Positions 20,074 through 31,285 of a DNA stretch of 33,133 nucleotides are shown here, piece by piece. This stretch comes from Kipferlia bialata (taxonomy: Eukaryota; Fornicata), in the NCBI GenBank assembly GCA_003568945.1, contig BDIP01000079.1, positions 1-33,133 of the forward strand, given 5' to 3'. Every line of letters starts with the position of its first letter. Positions within the stretch are counted from its first letter, which is position 1. Under the pieces are notes generated by a model, which did no database searches, was not told where the DNA came from, and worked only from the letters and a program-made list of their open reading frames with translations. The translations under genes were made by a program, and so were the position numbers.

Positions 20074-20838
20074 TTACTCCTCGCTGAACCTGGCCTTGAG
20101 GTCGGGGCGGATGGCGGTCTGGGCCCACATATCGGGGGTCAGAAGAGAGTAGGAAGCCTGGAGGGCACGGAAGCATCCGAGGGCGGAGTTCATGAGGGTC
20201 TTGGTGTGACCGGTCTGGGAGGTGAACACATCCTCGACTCCAGCGAACTCAAGAACCTTGCGCACAATGTTGGAGGCAACGATTCCGGATCCACGGGGGG
20301 CGGGAACGAGACGCACGGACACAGATCCGCACTTTCCAGTGAGCTTGCAGATGACGGTGTGGGGGGCACCGAGACGGCCACCCCAGTATCCCATACGGAC
20401 GGGGGTGATGTTCTGCTTGGCGTTGTGGATGGACTTGCGGATGGCGGTAGCCACCTCCTTGGCGATTCCAACACCGTAGCCGATGTGGCCGTTGCGGTCT
20501 CCCACAAGGCACATAGCCCTGAAGCGAGTGCGCTGTCCGGCACGGGTCTGCTTCTGCACAGACTGGACCTTCAGCACCTCCTCCTCAAGCTCGGGCAGGA
20601 AGAAGTCAACGATCTGGTGCTCCTTGATGGGCATGGAGAAGAGGAAGATCTCCTCGATGGATCTGACCTTGCCAGCCTTAACAAGGCGACCAAGCTTGGT
20701 GGATGGTGTCCACACCTCCTCATCACGGCGGCCGCCCTTCTTCTTGTCGCGGCCCTGGCCCTTGAACCCCTTGCGGAAACCGGAACTCTCCTGGGGCTTC
20801 TCGGCGGTCTGTGCGGTGGTGGTGGTAGGCTCAGACAT
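20074..20838 (-). CDS. RPS2: 40S ribosomal protein uS5 (RPS2)
   Basis: An uninterrupted 254-codon frame from ATG at 20838 (MSEPTTTTAQ...). An upstream in-frame methionine at 20859 exists, but an acceptor-like ATTCCAG abuts the downstream ATG, so I choose the shorter form. After a basic, Gly-rich extension (FRKGFKGQGRDKKKGGRR), the S5 double-stranded-RNA-binding fold is complete: GDRNGHIGYGVGIAKEVATA, then AIRKSIHNAKQNITPVRMGY. The C-terminal alpha/beta domain follows with VRLVPAPRGSGIVASNIVRK and the eukaryotic FAGVEDVFTSQTGHTKTL. It acts at the small-subunit decoding centre and mRNA entry channel. A 5'-UTR intron at 20840-20928 (CAG/GTTTGT...CCAG) is plausible. The antisense long frame is only codon-bias shadow. 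Confidence 0.98.
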   Translation of the reverse strand: MSEPTTTTAQTAEKPQESSGFRKGFKGQGRDKKKGGRRDEEVWTPSTKLGRLVKAGKVRSIEEIFLFSMPIKEHQIVDFFLPELEEEVLKVQSVQKQTRAGQRTRFRAMCLVGDRNGHIGYGVGIAKEVATAIRKSIHNAKQNITPVRMGYWGGRLGAPHTVICKLTGKCGSVSVRLVPAPRGSGIVASNIVRKVLEFAGVEDVFTSQTGHTKTLMNSALGCFRALQASYSLLTPDMWAQTAIRPDLKARFSEE

Positions 20839-20993
20839 ACTGGAATGAGAAAACAACAATAACTACACACCAGATGGTCATGCAAACACCACACAACACC
20901 CTAACGCACTACTAGCACCACTACAAACCTGAAAGGACACAAAAAGCCGGCGACTTCGATCAAGTGCAACGCTGCTCTTCTCACTGACTAAAT

Positions 20994-21052
20994 GCAATTT
21001 GCAAATGACAAACCTTGAAACCTTTTTTTAGAGAATAGAAAACAATGTTTTT
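20994..21052 (-). promoter_or_regulatory. Upstream block shared with PPDK (uS5 copy)
   Basis: GCAATTTGCAAATG (20994-21007) and AAAACAATGTTTTT (21039-21052) lie about 160-215 nt upstream of the uS5 ATG. The same two elements in the same order precede PPDK. Promoter function is inferred. Confidence 0.5.
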
Positions 21053-21750
21053 CAGATGGCATTTGTCCTGTTTGAGCGGGTCCAGACAATGCACTGGTCT
21101 TTGCTGTTTCTAACAGCCAGTGTAGGTGAGTAGGTGAAGAGTAATTTGTTAGTGTGTACTGGTATCAAATGATGAAGAATATCCCTATCCTAGCTCTGGA
21201 CCTCTTAACTCTAGCGAAACATAGAGTCCATTGCATGTACTGAGGAGACTTTTTCTCTGAGTGATATGATAGTGCATTGTCACTGTATCAATGTCTCACC
21301 CTAGGTTGTGGTCTCGTGTTTGGGATCTTTCCAGCTGTTTATTGAACCTGTTTTCGTTGTGGTACATTGCCTCGTGTTTCGTATGGCGACGCATGATATA
21401 TGGGGCTCCTGTGGCCAGGGCGTGCATTGTCAGGGTGTGGGTCTCTCGCGCGGATTACTAATAAAGTGGATACCAGGGTACAATTGTGATCTGATGTCTC
21501 GGTTATGCTGCCCTAGTCAGGTATATTCAGTTACACTCAATACCACCGGGTTTGAATAGATAGAGTGAACATACCACTTGGCTCAACAACAAATCCTCAT
21601 GAGAACTGCCCTTATGCAACATACACTGATATATATGACACACCAACGACCATCAATGCATCCCAGAACATAAGGATCTGTCTATTATGAGATCCCCAAA
21701 CAACAAAGCAATGTCAAAATTGCCACATCCTCAGCAGCAAGTCACTGAAC
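21053..21750. other. Intergenic between uS5 and PPDK
   Basis: About 0.7 kb, AT-rich. A short plus-strand frame at 21308-21559 shows no domain or splice partner. Nothing else recognised. Confidence 0.5.
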
Positions 21751-24747
21751 TTACTTCTTCTCCTCCTGCATCACCTTGATGGCAGCCTGGGCGGTAGCGA
21801 GGCGGGCACCGGGCACACGGAAGGGGGAGCAAGACACGTAAGAGAGTCCAAGCTTGCACAGGAACACGGCGGAGTCGGGGTCTCCACCCTGCTCTCCGCA
21901 GATACCCACGGACATGCCGGGGCGCACGGAACGGCCCTTCTCAACAGCCAACTTCATGAGCTGGCCAACACCATCCTGGTCGATGGTGGCGAAGGGGTCG
22001 GTGGGGAGGATGCCGTTCTCCTGGTAGGCAGGGATGAACTTGGAGCCATCGTCACGGGAGATACCGAAGGTGGTCTGGGTGAGGTCGTTGGTTCCGAAGG
22101 AGAAGTACTCGGCGTGCTCAGCGATCTGGTCGGCCACAAGGCAAGCACGGGGAAGCTCGATCATGGTTCCGCACTTGAACTTGACAACAACGCCCTCGGC
22201 GTCCATGACCTCCTTGGCGATGCGGGTCACGAGCTCCTTGAGGCGGGCCATCTCCTTGTCGGAGAAGAGCACGGGGATCATGATCTCGGGAAGGCACACA
22301 ACACCCTCAGTCTGCACAACAACGGCAGCCTGCATGATGGCGCGGACCTGCATCTCAGAGATCTCGGGGTACAGAACTCCGAGACGGACTCCGCGGAATC
22401 CAAGCATGGGGTTGGACTCGTGGAGGGAGCGGATGGTGGACACGTACTTCTCGTAGGTGATGCCGATCTGCTTGGCGTGGGTCTTGATGTAGTCGACCTC
22501 CTCAAGGTGGGGGAGGAACTCGTGCAGGGGGGGGTCGAGGAGACGGATGTTCACGGGGAGGCCGTCCATGGCACGGAAGATGCCCTCGAAGTCAGACTGC
22601 TGGAAGGGCAGAAGGCGGGACAGGGCCTCGGAACGGACCTCAAAGCTCTCAGCGAGAATCATCTCACGCACAACACCGATACGCTCCTTCTCGAAGAACA
22701 TGTGCTCGGTACGGCAGAGACCAACACCCTCACATCCGAAACGACGGGCAGCAGCGCAGTCAGCGGGGTTGTCAGCGTTGGTGCGGATCTTCATGGTGCG
22801 GTACTCGTCAGCCCAGGCCATGATCTGGTTGAATCCCTCGCCGAACTCGACGTCAACAGTGGGGACCTGGCCGTCGTAGATCTCACCGTTGCCTCCATCG
22901 ATGGAGAGGTAGTCTCCCTCCTGGTAGACGCGGTCACCGATGGTGAGGGTCTTGTTGTCCATGTTGATGTGGCAGCATCCGGCACCGACAACAGCGGTCC
23001 TTCCCATTCCACGGGCCACAACGGCAGCGTGGGAGGAGAGGCCTCCACGGACGGTCAGAACACCAGCGGCGGTAACCATGCCCTCGATATCCTCGGGGGT
23101 GGTCTCCTCACGCACGAGGATAACCTTCTTGCCGGCAGCGGCCCACTCGCAGCAAGCGTCGGAGTGGAACACGATCTGTCCAACAGCGGCACCGGGGGAG
23201 GCGTTGAGGCCCTTGCCGATGACGGTCTTGGCGGCCTTCTTGTCGAACATGGGGAAGAGCACCTCAGAGAGCTTGGCGGGGTCCATGCGGAGAAGAGCCT
23301 CCTCCTTGGTGATCAGACCCTCCTTGATGAGGTCAAGAGCGATCTGGATCATGGCAGCACCGGTACGCTTTCCGGCACGGGCCTGGAGCATCCAGAGCTT
23401 GCCCTCCTCGATGGTGAACTCCAGATCAACCATGTCCTTGTAGTAGCCCTCAAGGGTCTCCATGATCTTAACGAGCTGGGCAGAGATACCGGCCCACATG
23501 GGTCCCATGGTGGTCATCTGAGAGAACTGGAGGGGAGTGCGGATTCCAGCAACAACATCCTCGCCCTGGGCGTTGGTCAGGAACTCTCCGTAGATCTCCT
23601 TGATTCCAGTGGAGGCGTTACGGGTGAAGGCAACACCAGTGCCGGAGGTCTCACCCATGTTACCGAAGCACATAGCCATGACGGTCACACCAGTGCCGAT
23701 AACCTCAGCAGAGATCTTGTTGATCCTACGGTAGGAGATGGCACGGGGGTTGTTCCAGGAGTCGAACACGGCAGAGATACCGGTGGCGAGCTGGGTCTTG
23801 GGGTCCTGGGGGAAGGGGGCGCCGGTCTTCTTGGCGACGTACTCCTTGTAGGAGATGATGAGCTCCTTGAGGTGCTCCACGGTCATGTCAGTGTCTCCCT
23901 TGATGGAGTACTTGGCCTTGAGAGCGTTGAGGATCTTCTCAAAGTCGTGGTGCTCGCATCCTAAAGGTAAGTACAGGACCAGTAAAGGAAATATGCCCTA
24001 GTAGGGAACCAAGATACATATACATACACAACACGTACCGAGCACAACGTCTCCGTACATCTGGATGAACCTACGGTAGGCGTCGAAAGCGAAACGCTCG
24101 TTGCCGGTCTTCTTGGCGAGGCCAGCGACGGCAGCGTCGTTGAGTCCGAGGTTGAGGACAGTGTCCATCATTCCTAATATGAGGAGACTCCACTACTGTA
24201 GACAGTCAATACATCAAAACTAGAAATAGACAAACACATACCGGGCATGGAGACGGCAGCTCCAGAACGCACAGAGAGGAGGAGGGGGTCCTCAGTGGAT
24301 CCGAAGGACTTTCCGAGGTCCTTCTCAAGGCGAGCGATGTAGGTGTCGAGCTCCTCCTCAAGACCCTGACGTCAGTACAACAAGGGAAATGAAGAACTAA
24401 ACCCAGCAAAGATGAACAGTGGACCCATGAGTCATACCTTGGGCCACTTGTTGCCGGACAGGATGTAGGCCTGGCAGGTGGGGCAAGAGATGGTGAATCC
24501 GGGGGGCACGGGGAGTCCTGGGAGTCAAAACAACCAATCTAACCACAAATTCATCCAAGGACAATAAAAAGAGCCAACAAGCAACGAGTGACTAGAAACA
24601 AAGAAGTAATTGAAGGACTAAACTGTACATACCCATGTTGGTCATCACACCAAGGGAGATTCCCTTTCCTCCAAGCACAAGCTTGGCGCCGGGGCCGGAG
24701 GGGTTTCCCTCACCGAAGTAGTAGCAGTACTTGTCAAGGGTAGCCAT
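21751..24747 (-). CDS. PPDK: Pyruvate, phosphate dikinase
   Basis: Five exons (24747-24633, 24517-24438, 24365-24242, 24173-24039 and 23960-21751) give 887 residues, typical of the family. It interconverts pyruvate + ATP + Pi with PEP + AMP + PPi, and in anaerobic protists replaces or backs up pyruvate kinase. N-terminal ATP-grasp: [20 protein letters not shown] from residue 26. Swivelling domain: [15 protein letters not shown] with the phospho-carrier histidine at residue 462. PEP/pyruvate TIM barrel: [24 protein letters not shown], the [13 protein letters not shown] loop and [10 protein letters not shown] with the catalytic cysteine at residue 839. No organelle-targeting extension is seen ([14 protein letters not shown]), so it is probably cytosolic. 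The four introns all lie in the first 460 nt of the coding sequence, leaving a 2.2-kb last exon. Confidence 0.98.
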
Positions 24748-24820
24748 TTTTGTGCAAAGAAGGTGTGTCACTCGGTGATGATTTGTTTTTGATTGATTGA
24801 CGAGTAATAGGGGTATGGTT

Positions 24821-24855
24821 CATTTGCAATTTGTATCATCAAAAACAATGTTTTT
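24821..24855 (-). promoter_or_regulatory. Upstream block shared with uS5 (PPDK copy)
   Basis: CATTTGCAATTTG (24821-24833) and AAAAACAATGTTTTT (24841-24855) lie 75-110 nt upstream of the PPDK ATG. The second is a palindrome with a 1-nt centre. Confidence 0.5.
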
Positions 24856-25050
24856 GGATATTGGTGACCCACAGCCATCAGCCTACTCGTTTGGCATAAT
24901 TCACAACTCAAAACGCGTTGAGACACCCTGCACGGCAATGCATACGATAATAAGCAGATCAGTAGAGCATTAGTTCCAATACACACTATTATTCTCTGCG
25001 TTACTGGTATATTCCTCTATTCGTGTTCTTACATATGTGTTGAAGAGACA

Positions 25051-28000
25051 CTACAGCAGGGTCTGACCCTGAGCACTGTCTATGCGCCTCTGCTCACGCT
25101 CAGCCATGGCCTGTGCCTATAAATTAGAAACAGAAACTTGTGTGACAGATTAGATATAATGAACATAATATATACCCATACACTTCTAGTACCTGTCTCT
25201 TGATGCTCTCTCTGTCCATGATGACGCTCTCCTTGGCCTTCTCCTTGGGCTCCTCAGCACGGGTAGTGTCAATGTCTGTGGTAAGGCATACATTGACAGA
25301 GGAGGCGTATCAGATGGGGGACATAAGGTACCTTGCTGCTCGTCTGGGAAGTCGATCCTCTTGTTGGACGAGGGAAGGTTGGACGCCATGAAGAGTGATC
25401 TGTCGTCTCCCAGCTCCTCCTCCAGCTCCATGACACCTGAGTGAGATGGTAGTAACACAGAACAGACTGAGTATACAATACATACCCTGGGGAATAGTGC
25501 CACCACTGTCCAGAATGACTCTCCGGAGACGCATCAGCTTGTCCTGGACGGTAAGACAGAGAGAATGGGCGGAAACACAACGATACATAATAGCGGAGCA
25601 TTAGCCACTATATGTACCTGTGCGACTAATAGCAGTGTGCGCAGGGCCTCTGTGTTCTGTACTCCCTCCTCTGGCTCAATAGGGGTCTCATCGGATGGCA
25701 GGATAGGTCTGGAAGTAAGGGGTCGAATCCATAGAGAAGACGTGTGTCTACCAACACAATCGCATCTGACCGAACCTGAGAGTATCTGCAATGTGTCTTG
25801 CTCCACTAAGGAGGGAGGCCACCAGGAACTCTGCCCTGCTGTATCTGTCCCTGGCTCTGTCGGCCTAAGGGGTTATAGACAGGTAGAGGTGGGAAGGAGA
25901 CATACACCACTGACAGCGGCATAAGAATACTCATATACATAACACCAATGGGCATACCTTCTGTCTCTTCAAGTTGATCTCCTCCTCCAGCTGCTCAATA
26001 ACACGGCGGGTCCTGGATGTCAGACAGAGCAAACACATACCGTAGTATGATACCACACATGCATACCTTCCTCCAGCCTCTGCACCGAACTTGACATCGC
26101 TGAGAGTCTGCCTAGTGTGCATGATCCTAAGGGTAAGAGACCAGAAAGACCTGAGTATTCGAAGCTTACATAATAGGGTTAGCAAACTGAGAGGGACAAG
26201 AATGCGCAACCAAACACAAACAGACAACCGGTGAAGAATGTAAGACAGACACAATCCCCTCCCCACCTGTCCTTGAGAGAGGACACCTTGGACAGATTGC
26301 CATCAATGAGAGCCTCCAGCGACACACGGGTCTGGAGATGAGGGGAGGCACACAACACAGGGGCAAGGGGACACAACTAGAGAGCGAGTACACAAATAGA
26401 GACTGGGACCTCATGCCAGTGTGACTGCCAAAGGCATATATCATATATATCTACTAACACACGTACCGAGTCAAGGCTCATGTACTTCTCCATAAACTCC
26501 TCTGGGGTGTTAATGCCGCTGTTGGCCACAACCCTCATGAAGGCAGCCTAGGGTGAGGGTGCACATACAACATTGATTAGGAGAGCGAGAGACAGGCAAC
26601 ATGATGACCCAATCCATACCTTATGTGGGGTCAGTCCCTCTATATCCCCCATCTCTGGCTCTGGCTCAGACTCCACGTGTAGCGTCTCTGAGGCCAGGCG
26701 CTCCTCGGCCTCCTGTGGGTGAGACTCAATCCACCTGTGGCCGAAATGACACCGGGTATATATAGAGTATGCAGAGTATACAGAGTGAGGGGAGGAACAT
26801 AGAGAGAGACACCATGGGACCCGCCCTACCTGTCTGTCCTGTGCCTCGAGAGCTGCCATCTCCACAGCCCTCATGCGCTCCTGCCTCTTGTCTGCCTGTC
26901 TCTGTGTACGCTCCAGTGACACCTAAAGGTGAGGAAGAGACCATGTCAGGAATGAAGAGTGCGCAGAACGGTTCCCTCATTTGACATACCTCAACCTCGC
27001 CCCGCCTCTCCTCAAGCCCACTCTGCCTCAGCCTCCTGTCCTCCTCTAGCCTCGAAGAGAATGCCTCCAGCTACAGGTCAGAGACACAGGAGGGAGGGGG
27101 TCCAACGGGAACATGATACATTCACTAATCACCCACCTCAGTCTTGGCCACCTTGGCTGCATTCCTGGCCTCGTCCAGCAGTATCCTGGGATAAGAGGCG
27201 ACACAGTGATAAAGAAGAGAGAGAGAGCTGTGGAATAATACCTGGCATCGTCCAGACCATATAGCCTCAATAAATACATGTATATGCATGTGTGTATACC
27301 TGACATCGTCCAGGTCCTTGCTCTTGATGTTGCCCACACGGTTCAGAGCAGCAAGCTGGGATTAGGGGAAGATGGAGGGTGGGTGTTACACACCATATAC
27401 ACTCAAAATATGGTATGGGTACCTGGCTGTCAAATGTGGCCCTCTCCTCTGTCAGCTTCTGCAGGATGGCCTGGTAGGTCCGATGTACAGACTGTGCCTC
27501 GTTCTTCTTGATCAAGGCCTGGGGATTAACAATAGAGGTCCATTCAATTGCTGCAAGAGACTAGCTACACTAAAGACTCTACTCAGCATTACATATCAAT
27601 AGATACCTGGTCCAGCTGAGTCTCCAGCTTACGGATGTTGCCAGCATCTGGGTCAGAGGCAGACTCAATCCTGGGGTCAGGAGAATGTATAACGAATAAT
27701 GAAGAATAATGAAGAGACTCAGAGGCTGGCACTCTAATGTCTGATATGCCACAACTCCACAGCATCAGGGACAATACCTGTGGATCTCCTTGTCTAGCAG
27801 TCTAACCTCTGTCTGAACACTGTCTATCTTCCTCTTGACGGCAATCCTATGGGTAAGACAGATGACTATGATACCGATTCCTCGACAATGCACTATACAT
27901 ACACAATCCAGGACATCCAAACACATACCTGTTGCTCTTTTCGTTGTCTAGCTTGCGCCTCAGCTCCGAAATGGCCAGGTTGAGCTTGTCCAGCTCCTTC

Positions 28001-28462
28001 ATCATGGACTGGGGAGAAACCCTGATATGAGAGACGCATATGAGAGACACCAGGACTCTGACAAATATGACAATGCCATGACAACGCATCCATTCAAGAA
28101 GCAGCGCACCGCATACATCAAACTGACAGATACACTTACAGAAACAAAGACAACGGCACCTTGTGTTCTCTAGCTGGAGAAGGGTCTTCTTCAGCTGACG
28201 GTTCTCCTTCCTCAGAGCGTCAATCACATTCGTGTGCTCACGGATAGTCCTCTTGCTGTTCTCGTAGTGGGCTTTCCGGTCACCCTCTGCAATATGAGTG
28301 GGTGAAAGGAACATAACCAGGAGGGAAAAGGTACAACCGGCCAAACAGCCACATACCAAGCAGTTTGAACCGCCGATCCAGTTGCATGTATTCCTTCGTG
28401 GTGGCATCCAACTGCTCGCCATACTCCTGCATCTCTGGAGCCACTAGGCGATGAAAACTCAT
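25051..28462 (-). CDS. ODAD3: Outer dynein arm docking complex subunit 3 (CCDC151)
   Basis: The exons run from ATG at 28462 to TAG at 25051 in unbroken phase: 28462-28357, 28286-28160, 28021-27929, 27846-27778, 27670-27607, 27518-27423, 27355-27300, optional 27265-27242, 27185-27137, 27070-26990, 26922-26830, 26712-26620, 26547-26467, 26331-26267, 26126-26067, 26012-25958, 25864-25776, 25708-25618, 25543-25486, 25436-25332, 25275-25193 and 25116-25051. The product is 559 or 567 residues, near the animal protein's roughly 595. Family landmarks in order: LLEGDRKAHYENSKRTIRE; coiled coil with YQAILQKLTEERATFDSQL; AAFMRVVANSGINTPEEFME; the region around RYSRAEFLVASLL...TPIEPEEGVQNTEAL; and FMASNLPSSNKRIDFP. 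The protein helps anchor outer dynein arms on ciliary doublet microtubules, so the organism has motile flagella. Exon 8 is a 24-nt microexon that keeps frame whether used or skipped. Confidence 0.9.
27236..27314 (-). repeat. Duplicated exon end forming a 24-nt microexon
   Basis: TATACCTGACATCGTCCAG (27296-27314), the end of ODAD3 exon 7 plus donor, is echoed at 27237-27254 (AATACCTGGCATCGTCCAG type), 58 nt downstream in the sense direction. The echo has its own acceptor (TTGAG) and donor (GTATTA). Both ends are in phase 2. Confidence 0.75.
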
Positions 28463-28852
28463 CTATTCACAGAGCTCAGAACTTCAGGCAAAATCATCGC
28501 AAAAACAACTAAATTGAATTGAGGGTGCCAGTCTGGCGACACTGTTCTGAATTGTCTATTCATGAGTCACACTTGTGACTCACAGTCATAGCGATAGCTC
28601 TATCTCTCATAGGTACTATCTCTCATAGGTTCTATAATAGATCATCCATTGGATCGCCAGGAACAGTCGCCACCACCCCAAGTTACCTGTTCTATGTGAG
28701 AGAGTGTGTGTGTGTGCCACTGGGCATATAGAGTGCCAGGGGGCATATAGGACAAGGGTGTTGTCCTCACCCGTGTTCCTTGGCATTGATATCCCGGATA
28801 GCTCCCTCGTGGGGGGGGAGGAGGGGGACAGAACCGCACAATAGCTTGGTTT
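28463..28852. other. Intergenic with inverted and tandem repeats
   Basis: Upstream of ODAD3 and downstream of the next minus-strand gene. TGAGTCACA (28563-28571) and TGTGACTCA (28574-28582) form an inverted repeat. CTATCTCTCATAGGT is tandemly repeated at 28600-28630. No coding frame is supported. Confidence 0.55.
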
Positions 28853-29584
28853 CTATTTGATCTGACATAGAGAATCTCCTCTTCCCTCCCTCTTCGCAAC
28901 ACACCGAATGGAGAAAGAGTGGGTACTAGTATTCATAACGTGTGGCTCAAGCAACTTAGCCTTAGTGCTGAGGACCTCCCTCTTGACGGCCGCTGCAGCC
29001 AAGAGGGCTCTTCTCTTTCTCCTTCTCTCCAAAACCTCTCTCTCTCTTTCCTCTGCCACCTTCTTTGCCCTTGCAATCTCCTTCTGCTTTAGTCTCTCCC
29101 GGAATTCGGCATCCTTCTCCGGCTGGGGATTCTCTCTGGACATCTCCTTATCGGCTCTCGTCAGGATCTTGTAGTCACGCAGAAGCGCAGCCACTCTGGC
29201 ATCCATACTGAGGTCAGAAAGCAAAGCTACAGCCTGAATGGGGGGGGGGCATAATTAAGACGACCACTGCTGCCCAGTCCAAGGCAAATATCCTAGGAAA
29301 CAGTTGTGGCAAACAAACTCAGTGACCCACCTGTCCGATAACAACCAAGCAGTCTCACGGTCAGCCTCCGTCAGGTCTTCCCCTTGTGTATGTATGATCT
29401 TGTGTTAGCCAAAATTTCAACACAACGATCCCTGTAACCCCAAGAAGTCCAAAGAGAGCAAGCAAGGTCCAAGTATACATCAGGAGGACACACTCACCAG
29501 CTGGAGTCTCTGGTGGTCATCCATGACCTTCTGCCGAGTCCGCTGGTACTCACCCCAGCTCTTTGAAGGTGGGGGTAGTTTCAT
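28853..29584 (-). CDS. Basic coiled-coil protein, unrecognised
   Basis: Three exons (29584-29498, 29398-29331 and 29207-28853) join in phase and give 169 residues. The N-terminus MKLPPPSKSWGEYQRTRQ is polar. A middle segment, GEDLTEADRETAWLLSDSMD, spans two junctions. It is followed by a Lys/Arg/Glu-rich helix (RERLKQKEIARAKKVAEERE, then VLERRRKRRALLAAAAVK). Exon 3's acceptor is GACCTCAG; an upstream CATTCAG acceptor would hit a stop in this phase. A run of ten G at 29240-29249 (C on the sense strand) lies in intron 2. No domain was recognised. Its position beside ODAD3 and its composition would suit a cytoskeletal or nuclear protein, but that is not evidence of function. Confidence 0.6.
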
Positions 29585-30125
29585 TATGGAAAGAATGACA
29601 CTAGGCTCTGAAGAGACTACACTCGGGTCATGGTACTTCACAGAATCGCAAAAATGATTGAGGGTCGCTTATGTAGATCTACACGATTCTCTTGTTACTA
29701 GGCCTACTAGGCCTAGTAGGTACCACAAGACATGTCTATGGACCATGCTTAAGACCGATTCCATTTTCGGGCCAGGACAAGGCTTGAGTGTGTCTAAGCC
29801 TAGATGTCAGCGGTGTCCCTCTGACACAATGCGTATAGTTCTAGGCTCCCTAGTCCGTTTGAGAGTGGGTGACTTTATAGACTCTTCTTTCTCAGGATTA
29901 AACGGTTTTGGTGCTTGTCGATGTTCTTCATATGTGTCACAAGTATCAGGGAAGTGACAGAGTCATCTGTTACCGCCCATCATCTCCATACATGAAAGGG
30001 AGGAGGTCGGAGTCGTCGTGGACTGCATAGGGAGACGTCATGTGGAGAGACGACAACGATCCCACCAAACAAATAATACTTCAGCATCTATGAACCTCTC
30101 TTCTCGTTGAAAAGTGTTTATCACG
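29585..30125. other. Intergenic with a GGCC-centred palindrome
   Basis: No supported gene. CCTACTAGGCCTAGTAGG at 29703-29720 is a perfect palindrome about 120 nt upstream of the gene starting at 29584. It shares its core with one upstream of the gene at 31129. Confidence 0.55.
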
Positions 30126-31129
30126 TCAGTGCCCAGTATAGCCCTCCTTCAAGTCTCTCTCTCTCTCTCTCTCCCTCCACTCTACATTCTTCCGATGCCA
30201 CTCACTCATCCACTCATACGCATACCACTCATCATCGCTGCGCTCCAGCTGAGGGCGCCTCCTGGATGCATGGCGCAAGTGCTTGAGAATCCTGAGATCA
30301 GTACATTGTACTAACTTATACTTGTATATAACGTAATGTTGCAAGAATATGCACTGTTGGTATCGGGTCTAGACATGCTGTTTGTTGCAAGGAATGTATA
30401 CCCATCATATATCTGCTCAACACGGCAATAAGGATACCTTTCCCTCTTCTCGGGACTGAAAGACTTCCATGTACCAGCTGGAACAGGATCAGGCATCGTA
30501 TCCTAAGGTTATCGCAGACACTAATACAGATGTATACATACATGACGAAAGAGAGAGAGGAAGAGAGAGAGAGAGATACATGAAGGGAATGGATCTCCTT
30601 AATAGACTACTCCAATACAGTCTTAAAGTATACGTATGTATTGCATATGACACAAATATCGTATAGAGGAAGATAGAATCTGACTAGTACCCAAACATAC
30701 ATATGTGGAATTGTATACAAAATGGGTACATTCTTGGTCAGTACAGTTACACAGTCGTATTAGATCTATAATAACATACTCGATACACTCACCGGGTCAT
30801 CCCCCAGTTCGCTGACACAGGGCTCAGGAATGCGGCGTGAGAAGCCGTTACGGTAAATCTCCTCTATTTCTGGCACTGTAGGTTTTTTAGGAGACTTCTG
30901 TGCCTCTCTGGCCTACGGTAAGACCAGCAATGAGGGAGAGGGAAGTCAAAGAATCCTGGAAACGTACCTTCTGTGCTTGGTAGGCCAGATGCTCCCTGTT
31001 CGACTCCTCCAACATCGCCATCACCTCTCCCGAAGACGGAAGATAAGCCTCATACTCATCTGATTCAGATGAGTCATCTGAATCGGTTGATGGTAACCTA
31101 GGGCCGAGGGTTGCCGTCTTCTGAGCCAT
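30126..31129 (-). CDS. Small charged protein, unrecognised
   Basis: Four exons (31129-30968, 30912-30793, 30502-30438 and 30291-30126) are phase-consistent and give 170 residues. It opens MAQKTATLGPRLPSTDSDDS with an acidic Ser/Asp stretch. Then come a helical EVMAMLEESNREHLAYQAQK, IEEIYRNGFSRRIPEPCVSE, PVPAGTWKSFSPEKRERILK, and a Trp-rich charged tail (WYAYEWMSEWHRKNVEWRE). A GTATGCG donor-like step in the last exon means a further exon could replace the tail. No family was recognised; no signal peptide or membrane helix. Confidence 0.62.
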
Positions 31130-31175
31130 CTGACTAGTCTAAGCTCAGTTAGCCTAATACAATACTCTGAAGTAC

Positions 31176-31285
31176 TACTAGGCCTAGTATTTGCTGGCTA
31201 CAGAGACCTCAGTCGTGACAATCTAGATCTTCCCCTTTTCTTGTTTTTGGCACCTTATTTAGGCGCCTTTGTGTTCAAAGGTACC
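31176..31285 (-). promoter_or_regulatory. Upstream elements of the 31129 gene
   Basis: TACTAGGCCTAGTA (31176-31189) is a perfect palindrome. GAGACCTCAGTC (31203-31214) and TTTTTGGCACCTT...GCGCCTTTGTG.TTCAAA (31244-31279) match a block upstream of the minus-strand gene starting at 32464. Regulatory role is inferred. Confidence 0.5.

Noticed and set aside
20206-20862. 218-codon plus-strand frame opposite uS5
   Set aside because: Codon-bias shadow of the ribosomal protein gene on the other strand.
22114-23964. 616-codon open frame on the plus strand
   Set aside because: It is exactly antisense to the PPDK last exon. The open frame follows from PPDK's strong third-position C/G bias, and its His/Gly/Leu-rich product has no domain.
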